A stretch of DNA of 64,000 nucleotides from Plantago major (lineage: Eukaryota; Streptophyta; Magnoliopsida; Lamiales; Plantaginaceae). A program made the position numbers and the translations under genes. Position 1 is the first letter of the stretch; each line of letters starts with the position of its first letter. Positions 1-12,582 of this stretch are shown piece after piece. The notes below the pieces were generated by a model. The model was not told where the DNA came from, ran no database searches, and worked only from the letters and a program-made list of their open reading frames with translations. The stretch spans positions 63,973,035-64,037,034 of the forward strand of contig CM048844.1 in assembly GCA_026545765.1 (NCBI GenBank). Direction: 5' to 3'.

Positions 1-1690
1 TGGTTTTAGTTACTTTCATCAACACCATTAGTTTCAACATTAGTTTCGGCATCATGGGCGTTAGTTTCAGCATCATTAGTATTATTTTCAGAAAGTTAGT
101 TTCAGGTTTATTAAAGTTAGTTTCAGTAACTCAGAATGTTAGTTTAAGGAACTCAGAAAGTTAGTTTCAGGTTCATTAAAGTTAGTTTCATGGCTAACAA
201 TGTTAGTTTCAAAACAAAATTGTATTAGTTTCAGCATAATTTGTATTAGTTTCAGCATCATTAGTATTAGTTTCAGAAACTCAGAAAGTTAGTTACAGGT
301 TCATTAGTATTAGTTTCAGGTTCATTAAAGTTAGTTTCAGGTTCATTAAACCTAGTTTCAGGAACTCAGAAAGTTAGTTTCAGGTTCATTAAACTTAGTT
401 CCAGGAACTCAAAAAGTTAGTTTCAGGTTCATTAAAGTTAGTTTCAGGGCCAACAATGTTAGTTTCATAACAAAATAGTATTAGTTTCAGCATCATTTGT
501 ATTAGTTTCAACATCTTTAGTATTAGTTTAAGGAACTCAGAAAGTTAGTTTTAGGTTCATTAGAGTTAGTTTCAAGGCCAACAATGTTAGTTTCAGAACA
601 AAATAGTATTAGTTTCCGGAACTCATAATTCTAAAATCCTAGGGGAAATGGTGAACCCAATCAACTGAATTTGAATACACCCTCGGGCATAGTTCACTCA
701 TAATATTAGTTTCAACATCATTAATTAGTACTTCCTCTGTTTTCACTAAATGTGCAACAATTATGTTGGACACAATTTTTAAGAAAAATTTGTGCCCCCC
801 AAGAGTATGTGGTTAGGAATAAGTTTGAGATATTAATTGAGTGAAAAAGTACACGTGGGCCAAAAAATGTATGGTTAGAAATGAATTGTATTATAGAAGT
901 GATTTCTATAAAAGAAAATGTAACACTTTTAGAGAAACGCCTAAAACAGAAAATTATTAGTTTTAAAGTTAGTTTCAGCATCAATAATCTTAGTTTCATT
1001 GGTTTCAATATTAGTTTAATTGGTTTTAGTCAGTTTCACCAACACTAGCATCGTCAGTGTTATAAGTTTCAACACCAAGTGTGTTAGTTTCAGCATTAAC
1101 AATGTTAGATTCACTAGTTTCAGTTGAAGTCAATATGATAATCGACATGAGTGTTAGTTTAACCTGTAAATATTATTTACAATGTTACTTTAATTGGTTT
1201 CAGTTAGTTTCACCAACACCATTAGTTTCAACATTTATTTTAGAATCAATAATAATGTTAGTTTCATTAGTTTTAGCATCACCGGTGTTAGTTTTAGCAC
1301 CAAATGTGTTAGTTTCATTAGTTTCAGTACCAAATGTGTTAGTTTCAACATTAACGGTGTTAGTTTCAGTTGAAACCAACGGCATAATCGACATGTGTGT
1401 TAGTTTCAGCGGCAAGTATTAATTTCAATGTTAGTTTAATTGGTTTCAGTTAGTTTCACCAACACCAATCGTTTCAACATTTTTTAGCATATTTGTCTTA
1501 GTTTCAGCACCATTGTGTTAGTTTCAAAAGTTAGTTTCAACATCATCAGTATTAGTTTCAAAAGTTAGTTTCATCATGAACAGTGTTGGTTTCATTAGTT
1601 TCAGTTGAAACCAACGTTATAATCGACATGAGTGTTAGTTTCAACGGTAAATATTAAATTCAATGTTAGTTTAATTGGTTTCAGGTGGTC
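1..1690. repeat. Degenerate TTAGTTTCA tandem array
   Basis: Dozens of copies of the core TTAGTTTCA, all in the same orientation, are separated by short variable spacers such as GCATCA, GGTTCATTAAAG, GGAACTCAGAAAG and GAACAAAATAGTA. Spacing is roughly 10 to 30 bases, and mixed units recur in a higher-order pattern. The array continues on both sides of a MITE-like insertion at 731-954. On the minus strand one frame reads as repeated Glu-Thr-Asn because the reverse core is TGAAACTAA; only a 71-codon stretch stays open, so I do not call a gene. The core is unlike the plant telomere repeat TTTAGGG. Its left end is outside the window. Confidence 0.85.
731..954. mobile_element. MITE-like insertion in the TTAGTTTCA array
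   Basis: The segment interrupts the repeat array, starts with CTTCCTCTGTTTTC after TA and ends with AAAACAGAAAAT before TA. The ends are weakly inverted copies of each other and resemble degenerate Stowaway ends. No coding capacity is visible. The exact ends are uncertain. Confidence 0.4.
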
Positions 1691-2437
1691 AACTGGTAGT
1701 AACAATATTATTCAAATATAATTGGTTAGTAATTGATTAGCACTCTAATTAGATGAGTATATGTACATAAGTAGTTAGCAATTAATTAACACTAATGGAT
1801 GTTAACTATGTTATCAAATCCAATAGCGAGAATTTGAAGTCCAATGGATTAGAATTTAGGGCACCAAAAACATATTGAACTTTTTTGTAAGAGTTTATTA
1901 GATTTTAGGGTAGCAAAAATAGATTGGACTTTTTTGTAAGAGTTTATTACTCTCTTCTATTTTTAATATAAGATGTTTTGGGTATTTCACACAAATTAAG
2001 ACAAATCTCTCTTCTCAATAGTCTTGGTAAATGATTTAGAGCAAAAATGTTAAGGTCTTGAACAAATAAATCCACCAATAAAAGATGAAGAATGTGCTTA
2101 GATTTTATGTGTCAAAGACAAAATAAATGAAAAATAATAAAATCAATGAGTTTGATGCCTAAGAAATTGTGAAAACACGGAATTACGTAGCACAATCTAC
2201 TAAAACATCTAATATTTCTCAAATGAAAAATAATCTAAAATATCTTATATTAAAAATAGAAGGGAATATATTTTAGAGGAAAAAAAATTAGATTGAATTT
2301 TTTTGTTTTAAAGTTGTAAAAAAAAATAGATTGGAAGTATGTAATTTTCTGAAAGAAATATTGATTGAGTGTTTCATCTTATCAACATCTTCATCTTTCC
2401 CACTCTAGTGACTGAGCTGAAGCAGCAGCAAGCAAAA
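1691..2437 (+). promoter_or_regulatory. AT-rich upstream region of the CFM3-like gene
   Basis: This stretch between the repeat array and the first ATG should hold the promoter and 5' UTR. It has a short direct duplication around 1870-1950 (two copies of ACTTTTTTGTAAGAGTTTAT). I see no clear TATA box or other motif that fixes a transcription start. Confidence 0.35.
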
Positions 2438-5400
2438 ATGGCAGTAGTCTCAACGGCAAAGTTAACAGAATTACAACCACACTTCCTCTCCAAACCACCT
2501 CGCTTCTCTCTCTTCAAACCTTCTTCTTCTTCTTCCTCCTTTCGCCCCACCAGAGTACCCAAAACCCCCTCCAGAGACTCCTCCAATAAACCCTCTTCCT
2601 GGATCAAAAAATGGCCTTCTCCACCCTCATCCAGAAAACCCGACCCCAAACCCGAACATGTTCATACCCCCACTACCGCCATGGATAGAATTGTTCTCCG
2701 CTTGCGTAATTTGGGACTCGGCTCTGACGACGAGGATGATGAAATTGATGATGGAGGAGGTCTAGACGTTAATCCCAGTTATGATTCCACCAATTCTGAT
2801 GAGAAATTGGGAGATTTGTTGCAGAGGGACTGGGTTAGACCGGACATGTTTTTGGATGAGAATGATGATGAGAGTGATGATGGTTTGTTGCTCCCTTGGG
2901 AGAGGGGTGTCAATCAGGCCGTCGAAAAAGTAGAGGAAGGGGGTGGCGTCGGGCTTAGGAAACAAGTAATGCGTGCACCTTCCATGGCCGAATTGACGAT
3001 TGACGATGAGGAGTTGAGGAGGTTGAGGAGAATGGGGATGACATTGAGGGAGAGAGTCAATGTGCCTAAGGCCGGTATTACCGGTGCTGTTTTGGAGAAG
3101 ATTCATGATAAGTGGAGGAAGTGTGAGCTCGTCAGGTTGAAATTCCATGAAGATTTGGCTCATGATATGAAGACTGCTCATGAGATTGTTGAGGTTGGTG
3201 AGTTCTGGTATTCTCATCATTACTTCATTATCACCAGATTTTAGTTTACTTCTTATTCATTTGTTGCATTGTGCTTCTTGGTTCTCTATGTCGATTCATC
3301 CAACTCTAAAAATTTCATTTCAGTTGTAGCATAGAGCTAATAGCCTAGTTTCCTAAGAAAAGGTTACTATTTTCATTGGTTCTCATCTTACATTGCATAA
3401 ATAGCTCAACACCCTATGAAAATGATAGCGATAGTGCTTGTCTTACATTGACTTAATAGCTTAAGAAAAGGTGATTAGCCATAGTTCTTGTCTTCAGACC
3501 TGATAAAATATGACAAATGTGGTTCATCATAATATGAAAGTATTGCATTTTATTACAGATAACCAATGTTATCTTCAGAAATCGTAACACATTGGAACTG
3601 CAAGACAGCAGCCAAAACCTCGGAACTAGGATAGCAGCTTCATCTGACATTATGTTTTATCTGTTTGGAATAAGTGATCATTTTGGTCAACTGAATTGAG
3701 ATTTTGGTCCTCCTACACACTAGTTACTAACTTCCTGAGTGCCTATAAAAAGCACCTGACTTAGCTTTAAGTATAACTACTGGTGTATTATTACGATCTT
3801 AACAGAACGAAAAAGAGTAGACGTGATCGGAATGGGAGTCATATAGCCTAAATAGAATATCGTAATAGGCTATGATTCATTCTATACTGACATGTGATCT
3901 GAAAGAATGAAAATTGAGATTAGTCGTCTTAACTGAAGATAGTATCATAGCTGTTTATTCTTGCTTGGCCACTCTACACTTGTAAGAAATCAATATTTTA
4001 AAAGTTGCTTAAGCTTGTCCTAGCCAGCTTCAACAACTTTTTATTTAGTTTAACATAAGAGCATCTGCCTCCTTTTTGTGCTTAAACTTCAGCTTGTCTC
4101 AAAATTTAAGTTGTACCTTGCGATTTTTAAACTATTGCAAACACCCACTTGCATTATGTGGCGCTCCAAAATTTAGCTTTGTTATTGTTCAATAATAACA
4201 AGTTCTGATTCTGAGAGCTAGTAATATTATGGGCCAATTACTATGAAACTCGGGTGCCTACGGTTCGATAGCAAATAGTCTCCCAAGATAGAGCTGCAGG
4301 AGAGTTAGTGTACTAGCACTGGAACTCACTAACTCGAGTGGACTACATCAATATGGAAGGGACAGGCTTTTTAGAGTAGAGAGAAGAAAGAAGGAATGGA
4401 TTTGTGTGTCTAAATCTGATTCTAGGGGGGTCTATTTGTAGTTTCGAAAAGTTGAGTCTGACAGGTGCAACTATTCGCGAACTGGTCCCTGGAGAGTTGC
4501 GACTTTCTGAAAGGCGCACCAGTTCTGAACGGTCATAACTTATGCGAGCAGATGGTACTGTTTCGCTCAAGCCCAATCCGAACAGATACAACTGTTGGGC
4601 TTTCTTTTCAGACTAATCTTATTGGGCCTGTCCAACATAGTAAGTTTCTGGCCCAAAAAGATTATTATCAACTCAAGACCGCGAACCCACGACCCGGGCC
4701 CGTCTCCTGGCGGAGCCAGGCGGGCGCATGTGGTCAAGTGATGGAGCCATCTAGCTCCTCCCCCTTTCAAAACCATGGGTGCCCCTTGGGGCCCAAACCC
4801 TTATGCAAGTGGACTTACTCCTTTTCTCAATTTTAGCCATATGGGACTTCTCCCATTCCAACTCTTGGCATTCCAAAATAATGCTTCAACCAACACACTT
4901 TGAGCTTCAATTACTCTTTCACCAATGAATTTTAGTAATTCTTTCTCAAGTGTTATCTACTACTATAGTAGATTATATACGTTTGAGGAAACTTCATTTC
5001 TAACGTGTGGGACCCCATTTGGTTGACAAGCAAAGTCATGGACAAGCCTCTTTGGTGACTAAAATTCTAACAACTCGTACACTTCTCTGTCACCACAATC
5101 AGTTCTCTTCCAACCCAAGAAAACCAACCAAACATATTCGAGTCAATAAAAAACAATTCAGTCAAACGGCCCCTAGTTGTTTGGTTTGACATTCGGATTT
5201 GGTTATGAAAGTGGATTTGGATTTATAAAAATGGGTTGGGATCGAGACTTGGATTTAAAGTGGTAGGGCATATTTTAAGTTTATTTAGTTGGGTTGGCAT
5301 TAGTTGTTTGATGTAAATTATTGATGCGCAGTATAAACAGCTTGACAAAAGATATACAAAGCGGACAAAAAAGAGAGGGAAAGGGGTGGAAATGATAAAA

Positions 5401-8400
5401 AGGAAACGGAATGTGTTGACAGAGAGATAAATATTGGTTAGGGGAGGGGTAACATGACCGTTTGGAATTTTTGGGAGGTCGGTAACGGATTAGGATTAGA
5501 AAGTAAATGCCAGAATCAAGTGGGGTTTAGACTTTTAAAAAAAAGGTGAGATTTAGAGTAGGGGGATTAAAGTCCCAGTTGAATCCCATTCAAACAAGAC
5601 GCAAGCAATCATGACAGTAAAAACCAAATTGAACAGTGAAGGTTGATGCTTATATATATGAAGACATTTAGAACTTATACGTGATGGCATGATTGATAGA
5701 CGGTACATGGTAAGTTATATGAGTAAATCATTACTAATCATGCTATTGCAGTAAATCATTGATTTTGTTATATGAGTAAGTTACAATTGATATGTGGAAG
5801 CAATAAATGCTGACTACCTTCTCTCATTAGCGCCGAACTGGGGGGCTTGTCACATGGAGGGCTGGAAGTGTTATGGTGGTGTTTAGAGGAACAAATTATG
5901 ACGGCCCCAATTCAAAACCTCAGAGACAGATGAGTGAAGACAATGCCCGTTTTATCCCTAATGTTTCCTCCCCTGAAACTTCTACCTCGTATATCAAAGT
6001 TGGTAATGATCCAGTTCTTAAGAATCAAAAGCTGGTTATCCCTGGCCGTGCTGAGATCATGACAGAAGAGGAGATGGAGTACAATAGTCTTCTAGATGGT
6101 TTAGGTCCACGTTTTGAAGATTGGTGGGGTACAGGAGTACTTCCTGTTGATGCTGATTTACTTGCTCCAACAGTTCCTGGATATAAAACACCTCTCCGGC
6201 TTCTTCCCACTGGAATGCGTTCCCGACTAACAAATGCAGAGATGACTAACTTAAGGAAGATTGCTAGATCTCTTCCTTCCCATTTTGCACTTGGTAATTA
6301 CATCGTTCTTTGTTCTTTTGTTTTTGATATATCCATTTGTTTAGATATCTATTCTCCTGAACTGATGTTCTATGTCCAGGAAGAAATAGAAATCATCAAG
6401 GTCTAGCAACATCCATAATTAAGCTTTGGGAGAAAAGTTTAATTGTCAAAATTGCTGTGAAGCGTGGAATCCAAAATACTAACAACAAAATAATGTCTGA
6501 GGAACTCAAGGTATGTTGAAATGTGTTTCATACATCCATTTTTTCTTTTCTTTTTTTCTGTACAAACCCTCTCTCCTGCTTCACATTCTTCTGTTCTATC
6601 ATGCAACTTTCGAAATGAATATCTCGCCTGTTGTAGATTTATGTGGATTGATGTTCTTGAAAATTCAACCTCCCCCCCCCCCCCCCCCCACCCCAATTGC
6701 ATCTTGTTTTATTCTTTTGTTTAGATTGGTTAATGCCGTTTTGCAATATGGGGAACGTAGAGTATGCTGAATTTCTGCGGGACTCCTGTCTAAAACTTTT
6801 GAAGTGTCTGAAAATTTCATTTCTTATTAATACTGTTAAAGGCAATGCAGTGTGCATTAAATTCATCACAATGGCCAAGAGAGGAATACGGAAATGTATC
6901 GTATCTCGTTGCTGCCAATAAGGAGTTTGGCAACTGAGCAATGTGACTAATTCAAAACATCATTATGTTTACTAATTTATAGTTGTAACATTAGTTATCA
7001 TCAGTTAGATATTCTTTCTTATTCCTCTTTATCGTTTCATGGCCTCTGGTAGACATTAACTGGGGGCGTCTTACTCTTGAGAAACAAATACTACATAGTC
7101 ATGTACCGTGGGAAAGATTTCCTTCCACCCAGTGTTGCCTCTGTTTTAGCCGAAAGACAGGAAATGACAAAGCAGATACAAGATGTTGAAGAGAAAGTCA
7201 GGGTAGGACCAGCAGCTTTGCCAGTGGCTGAAGGGAAGGAAGCTCTGGCAGGTACTTTGGCAGAGTTTTATGAGGCTCAGGCTCGATGGGGAGCAGAGGT
7301 ATCTGCTGAAGAACGTACAAAGATGATAGAGGAGGCATCCCGAGCGGCGCATGCCAAAGTGATCAGGCGCCTTGAACACAAAGTAGCCCTTGTAAGTATT
7401 TCTTAGTAATACACCATATATATTGATTAATAGTTGGAACTACTTCCCTGTAAATGAACTTTGCTGCTTCATGAAGATTTTAGTCTACTTTCCTAGTTAA
7501 TCTTGCCGCTTCTTTATGTTAGAAACCCAGGAAGAACAGCTAGTACACATGCATTTGTGTGTGGATATTGATTCCTTGGGAAGTCTCGAAGCCTGATTTT
7601 CTTCACTGTATAAAATTTCAGGCTTCCATGTCCTTTCAGGTCTACATTTCTGTTCTTGTGTGACAAAATTGTAGTTGTATGATGCATTTCTGCTCTTGCT
7701 TTTCAAAATTGTAGTTGTATGAGGCATTTCTGCTTTTGTTTCTCAAAATTGTAGTTCTATGATATATTTCTGTTCTTGTTTGTCAAGATTATAGTTGTAT
7801 GATGTATTTCAAACACGCTGTGTTGCAAAATACTACTAGAAACACTTCCTACCAGAAGTGCTCACACCCACAATCATTAAGGATTACATCTATTAAAATT
7901 ATGACCAGCACACTACTAGATAAAATATATGACTCGGCCATATATGTTTCTTATCGGCTGGGGGAACGGATAACCTGAAATTGGGATTGGGGTGGGAGGG
8001 GGTTATTCATCATTTTCTTTTCTGGGTAATAAACGGGCACATTTAATTGTAATGTGAATCAGTATGCAAATATGGCATCCCTGTGTATAAAACCCTAAAT
8101 TTTGGCGAAGGGTGAGCAGGGTATCTTTTTTGTAACTCCCAAGTCCCAACTTTATCTCGTCATTGTGCAGTAATGAAAATCATTGTCAATACCAACGGTT
8201 GTTGGCTCAAGTGGTAAGGGGCTTGAGTTCACTTAAGCAAGGTCTCGGGTTTGAGCCTTGTGAATGTAAAAAACACCGCTGGGACAGCCGCCCCCTCAAC
8301 AAGAGCCCGACAGTGCTCGATTGGATTAGTCGCTTGTAGCGGATACCAATGAGAAATTAAAAAAAAAAAAAAAAAAAGCATTGTCAATTTTTCATGGTAG

Positions 8401-10295
8401 CATTTTTTCTGTCATTTATCATTTTCTCGTAACTATCATCACTTTCAGGATATTACTATTATATTCAGTACTCATTAGGAAAGAAGCATGTATGGGATTG
8501 GATTAGAGGTGATAAATCTGTATGTTGTATGACCAGACAAATTGAGATTCTCAGTGTTCACACGCAGGTGTTTCCCGCCAGTTAATGTGATTCACTTAAT
8601 ATGCTTTCAGGCACAGACAAAGAAGCTCAAAGCAGAAAAAATTCTGTCCAAAATAGTGGAATCTTGGGTTCCCACCTCTCCTTTGGATGATCAAGAAACA
8701 ATTACAGACGAGGAGAGAATTATGTACAGGAAGGTTGGATTACGAATGAAAGCTTACCTGCCTCTCGGTACGTGCTCATTATTATGCAATACAGTTGGCA
8801 ATGCAAACTTGTTGTATCAGCCAGTGTTATTTTAAACGATCTGCTACAGGAGGGACATTAAATTCTATTATTATAACAGGTATTCGTGGTGTTTTTGATG
8901 GAGTAATTGAAAACATGCATCTGCATTGGAAACATAGAGAACTTGTAAAGTTAATATCAAAGGAAAAAGAACTATCTTTTGTTGAAGAAACATCAAGGCT
9001 TTTGGAATATGAAAGTGGGGGAATACTGGTGGCGATTGAACGAGTTCCTAAAGGCTTTGCCTTGGTCTACTATCGTGGAAAGAACTATCAGCGACCTCTC
9101 ACTATTAGACCAAGAAACCTCCTGACCAAGGCAAAGGCTCTGAAACGCAGAGTGGCCTTGCAGCGATATGAGGTCAGTCGATCTTTACTTTCTGATTATA
9201 ACCCAAATGAATGATCTTAAATACAGTTTATCCAATCTTTTGAACTGCTTATAGATGCCTCTGTATTTATCTGTTTGTCTCTGATAATCATTTTGCAGGC
9301 TCTCAGTCAGCACATATCTGAACTGGAGAATTCCATAGAGCAAATCAAGCAAGAAATTGTAAGTAACAGTTCTCCACATTAACGATGTCCAATGGGATTA
9401 GCATGACTTTCACTGTGTGTGAATGAACTTCCATCAAAAGTTAAATTATACCTGAAACTACTTGGACATGCTTCTCCTGTCTATGGAGTTTTCTGCTACA
9501 TGTTTGAACAGAAATCATTACTGATCCTGTGCCTGTTTGAATTATATTAAAACGTTTTCTGGATCAACAGCTTCAGATTCTTTTGCTGAAGGCATGTCCC
9601 AGTTGTTTATTAGAGGTTTTACTGCTTTTTCCAGGACACTGATTTTGGTCTTCGGAAATGTAATCCTCACATCTATTTTAGGCATCCTTGAGGATATATC
9701 ATTAAGGTATACCTTCGGGATTATACAACAAGATGACAAGTTTCATATAAGGGACAATTGCTTACAATGTTTGTTCGTCATTTATCTGAAATATACTATA
9801 TGCTAATTGCTACTTGGGGACCTCTCATTATTTCTATTGTCCCTTCCATTCGTGTAGTAGTCCTATCCCTGTGAGTAATTTTTGTGACTCTTGTCTTTAT
9901 TCTAATAGGGCTCTAGGGGCCTGGAGAATAGCAAGCCTTTGAACTCATTGGATAATGGATGGTCTGATCAAGCTTCAGAACTATATGAAGTGAGTTATCT
10001 AACCTTTTGCACTTGAAGCCATTTCTACATTGACATTGTTGTACACGGTGCATGGTTGTGTGAACTTGGAGGCCACTTCCTGATGACAAAAGAAGAAGAT
10101 AAATTCATTTCACGGATCCTAGAGAAAAAATTAAACGAATTTTATTTTGATGCCTTTGTTTTACAGAGTGAAGATGAAGGTTCAGTGGCTGGTTCTGATG
10201 TTGACGAAGATGATGATGATGAGTGGGAGGATGAGGAAGACTCTGACCTTTCTAGCTTTGAAGATTCCGATTTTCCTTCAGATAAATCAGGATAG
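2438..10295 (+). CDS. CFM3: CRM-domain chloroplast group II intron splicing factor, CFM3-like
   Basis: I place nine exons at 2438-3193, 5831-6293, 6380-6510, 7053-7391, 8611-8767, 8880-9172, 9299-9358, 9909-9989 and 10167-10295. They join in frame to 802 codons with GT..AG introns. The N terminus is rich in Ser, Pro and basic residues, as in plastid transit peptides. Three CRM domains follow at about residues 194-280 ([10 protein letters not shown], then [13 protein letters not shown]), 376-480 ([10 protein letters not shown] to [10 protein letters not shown]) and 592-690 (ending [12 protein letters not shown]). A helical segment ([14 protein letters not shown]) and an acidic tail ([15 protein letters not shown]) end the protein. 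Three CRM domains plus an acidic tail fit the CFM3 group, known to bind and help splice plastid group II introns; CFM2 has four. A GTG-led frame opens at 2369, but the ATG at 2438 heads the transit peptide. Assignment to paralogue A or B is not possible here. Confidence 0.9.
4225..4860. repeat. GC-richer unclassified insertion in CFM3 intron 1
   Basis: Within the 2.6-kb AT-rich intron 1 this segment is clearly GC-richer (GGCCC runs, GGCGGAGCCAGGCGGGCG) and has internal inverted pieces around 4470-4540 (GTGCAACTATTCGCG against GAGTTGCGAC). It resembles a retrotransposon LTR remnant, but I find no duplicated target site or coding domain. The reading frames across it match no family I recognise. 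The rest of intron 1 (3194-4224 and 4861-5830) shows nothing recognisable. Confidence 0.35.
6672..6689. repeat. Poly-C run of 18 in CFM3 intron 3
   Basis: Eighteen consecutive C bases lie between exon 3 and exon 4 of the CFM3-like gene. Length is probably unstable and may be miscounted by sequencing. Confidence 0.9.
7645..7804. repeat. Four-copy 40-bp minisatellite in CFM3 intron 4
   Basis: Units begin at 7645, 7685, 7725 and 7765, an exact 40-base period, each starting with (C/T)ATTTCTG and containing AAAATTGTAGTTGTATGA or a close variant. The units differ by a few substitutions only and no length change. Confidence 0.9.
8191..8378 (+). mobile_element. tRNA-derived SINE in CFM3 intron 4
   Basis: The insertion carries a pol III A box (TGGCTCAAGTGGTAAGG) and B box (GGGTTTGAGCC) at normal tRNA-like spacing, then a tRNA-unrelated body, and ends in a run of about 19 A. 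It is flanked by a perfect 10-bp target-site duplication, CATTGTCAAT, at 8181-8190 and 8379-8388. Same orientation as the host gene. A full-length SINE of about 188 bp; the family cannot be named without a database. Confidence 0.9.
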
Positions 10296-11048
10296 ATACA
10301 GGGCAATGCTGATGCTTTTAAGTGATTTAGATGTTGTGGACATGAAAGTATCACCTGCAGCTGGGTGTCTTCTGCTGAGCATGACATGGTTCAGAATCTT
10401 GAATGCAGTTGCCTCGTGTATCCAGGATGGAAGGTAGACAGACCCGGGAGCTAACCCACTTGGGGGGTTTCTGCGACGGTGTTGTTGGGTGTTGGACACA
10501 CTGTACAGTAATTGCATTTGCATGTATGGATTGGTTCAGAGCTCAAAGAGTTCCAACTCCTTGTCAAGCTTAGCATTGAGATGCATACTGTCTGTAATTC
10601 TGTATATCCAATTCTTTTTGTTTATCATCAGATATCAGTTGGATGGAGAGGCAGTAGTATTACATGACAACATGTAACAGAATCCTGTATTAGGCACTTG
10701 CGAACATGAAAAGAAGTAAAGGATTATTGTTAATGAAGTGTTCAAATTAAGGTATAAATTCGATAACAGATTGTTAAGAATGATGGTGTACTGTTTTTGT
10801 AAAACACAGTTTTGTACATTTCTTTTCCTTCATTTTTCAAAGTACAAGGTATGTAGGAAAACCGTTTCTAGATAACTTGTATAGAAAATTACTTGCGTTT
10901 TAAATAAAGACACTATATTAACTTAAGAATAAAACCCTAATTCCAAAACAACTTTATAAAATTTGAAAATAAAAAATTAAATATTAATTTTCATGTAACA
11001 TTTCAGAAGGTAAAAATTTCATTTCGACCTTAAAACTTGAAAAACACA
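10296..11048 (+). other. 3' UTR and flank of the CFM3-like gene
   Basis: Noncoding sequence after the stop codon. A canonical AATAAA lies at 10903-10908, about 600 bases past the stop, and could serve as a poly(A) signal; nearer, weaker signals may be used instead. Confidence 0.4.
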
Positions 11049-11287
11049 CTTCCTCCGTCCCGGAGAAGTTCATACATTAAGGTTGTTGCGAAATTTTATT
11101 TGAAAAATTAAAATACCGATAAAATATAAAAGGAAAAAGTGTATTTTTAGTGGCAGATGTGTAATTAAGTGTGAGATTGAAATTATTTATTATTTGTTGG
11201 ATGTGGTGTATGTTATTTTTTTAAAAATGTATGAAGTTATGTAAAACTATAAATGATAGATATATGAAGTTTTGTGGGAGGGGGAAT
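11049..11287. mobile_element. Stowaway-like MITE
   Basis: The left end CTTCCTCCGTCCCGG (continuing AGAAGTTCATA) and the right end (TATGAAGTTTTGTGGGAGGG and the following bases) form imperfect terminal inverted repeats of about 26 bases. The body is AT-rich and noncoding. It lies between the two host genes, about 750 bases upstream of the permease ATG. Confidence 0.65.
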
Positions 11288-12040
11288 AACAAAAATGATA
11301 TGGGGGTATCTGTCTATGTAAGACGAAAAACTGGAGTTATTCGGAAAGAACTTAAAAGTCCACAATGTGATAACTGGAAATGACAGTGTAACAATAAACA
11401 AATTTGCACGTACATTGACGGGCTGATTATATATTAGGAGTAAATATTATAGCGACAGATTTTTTTTTTATTTTTTATTTCTGACTGATTTTCGTTACGC
11501 GATTAATCCAAATTGAAAGACCGTGTCATTGCTTTTGACAAATTTCTTCCAAATTGTATTTTTACATCCACCAGATCTGCTACGCGATTAATCCAAATGA
11601 AAGACTCTTTTTGAGGCCATTCCCAAAAAGCTTTTTACATCCATGCGAGTTTAGACTGCTTAACTCAAATCCCTTATCACTTTAGCCGAACGGTTGGTTA
11701 TACGGAGAGAATTGAGTGATATGTAATGCGTCAAACAGAAACGATAGACTAGAGGAATATAAACCAAAAGTAGATCATTGTCAATTCAATTACTTCAATT
11801 CAATTACTACCATATCGTCCTGAATTAATTAAATTCTATTCTGTCTTTAATAATGTCTCATCATAAATCAAGAATATATACATCATCATCATCATAAATT
11901 CATATATATATTACTAACCAAACGAACACATGTGTGTACAAACAAACTACTAAAACAAAGAAAAACAAAGTAGAGTTATCCAAAAATAAAAATAAGTCGA
12001 TCCATCCATCGATCGATCCATTGATTTGATCATCACCATC
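11288..12040 (+). promoter_or_regulatory. Upstream region of the purine permease gene
   Basis: AT-rich sequence before the permease ATG. It contains a direct repeat of a short segment (ACGCGATTAATCCAAAT at about 11497-11514 and 11582-11599) and a pyrimidine/CATCAT-rich stretch just before the gene. I cannot fix a TATA box or transcription start. Confidence 0.3.
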
Positions 12041-12531
12041 ATGTCGGAACTGAATGGCAGCGACACCACCACCACCACTACTCCGGCGATGAAACGCGCC
12101 CTTTTACTCCTAAACTGCTTCTTCCTGGTGATCGGTAACTGTGGTGGCCCAATGGTGATGCGCCTCTACTTTCTCCGCGGTGGCAAACGAATCTGGTTCA
12201 CCAGCTGGCTCGAAACCGGGGGCTGGCCAATCATGTTCATCCCTCTCATTCTCGCCTACTTTCGCCGCCGTAAGGCCTCCCCTTCAACCGCTAAACTCAT
12301 CCTCATCAAGCCCCGTGTCTTCCTAGCCGCTTCCCTCATCGGCCTCCTCACCGGCCTCGACGACTACTTGTACGTACCCTCTATCTCGATCATATAATAT
12401 AATTAAGGGTATCATTCAATCTGTTAGTTTTAATTGAATGATTTTTAATTGATTTTACTAATTAAAAATTTACAATCATTTTATTTCTTTATATGTATCA
12501 TTTCTATTGCTGGGCTGATTTCTATTATCCA

Positions 12532-12582
<51 letters not shown>

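Noticed and set aside
1081-1422. 113-codon frame inside the repeat array
   Set aside because: It is only the translated repeat; composition and lack of conserved features do not support a gene.
1-1690. Telomere-like or CRISPR-like repeats
   Set aside because: The core is TTAGTTTCA, not TTTAGGG, and spacers are short, related and irregular; this is a plant nuclear window.
2369-2437. Upstream GTG-led start for the CFM3-like gene
   Set aside because: Plants rarely start at GTG, and the ATG at 2438 opens a good transit peptide.
2374-3220. Open minus-strand frames across CFM3 exon 1
   Set aside because: They are antisense shadows of a strongly supported coding exon and show no domain.
4465-4836. 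123-codon frame in CFM3 intron 1
   Set aside because: No recognisable domain, and it lies in a repeat-like GC-rich insertion in an intron.
9537-9806. 89-codon frame between CFM3 exons 7 and 8 as an extra exon
   Set aside because: It has no CRM-like sequence, and the flanking exons join in frame without it.
12026-12040. Upstream TTG-led start for the permease
   Set aside because: The ATG at 12041 is the first AUG in frame, with nothing conserved before it.
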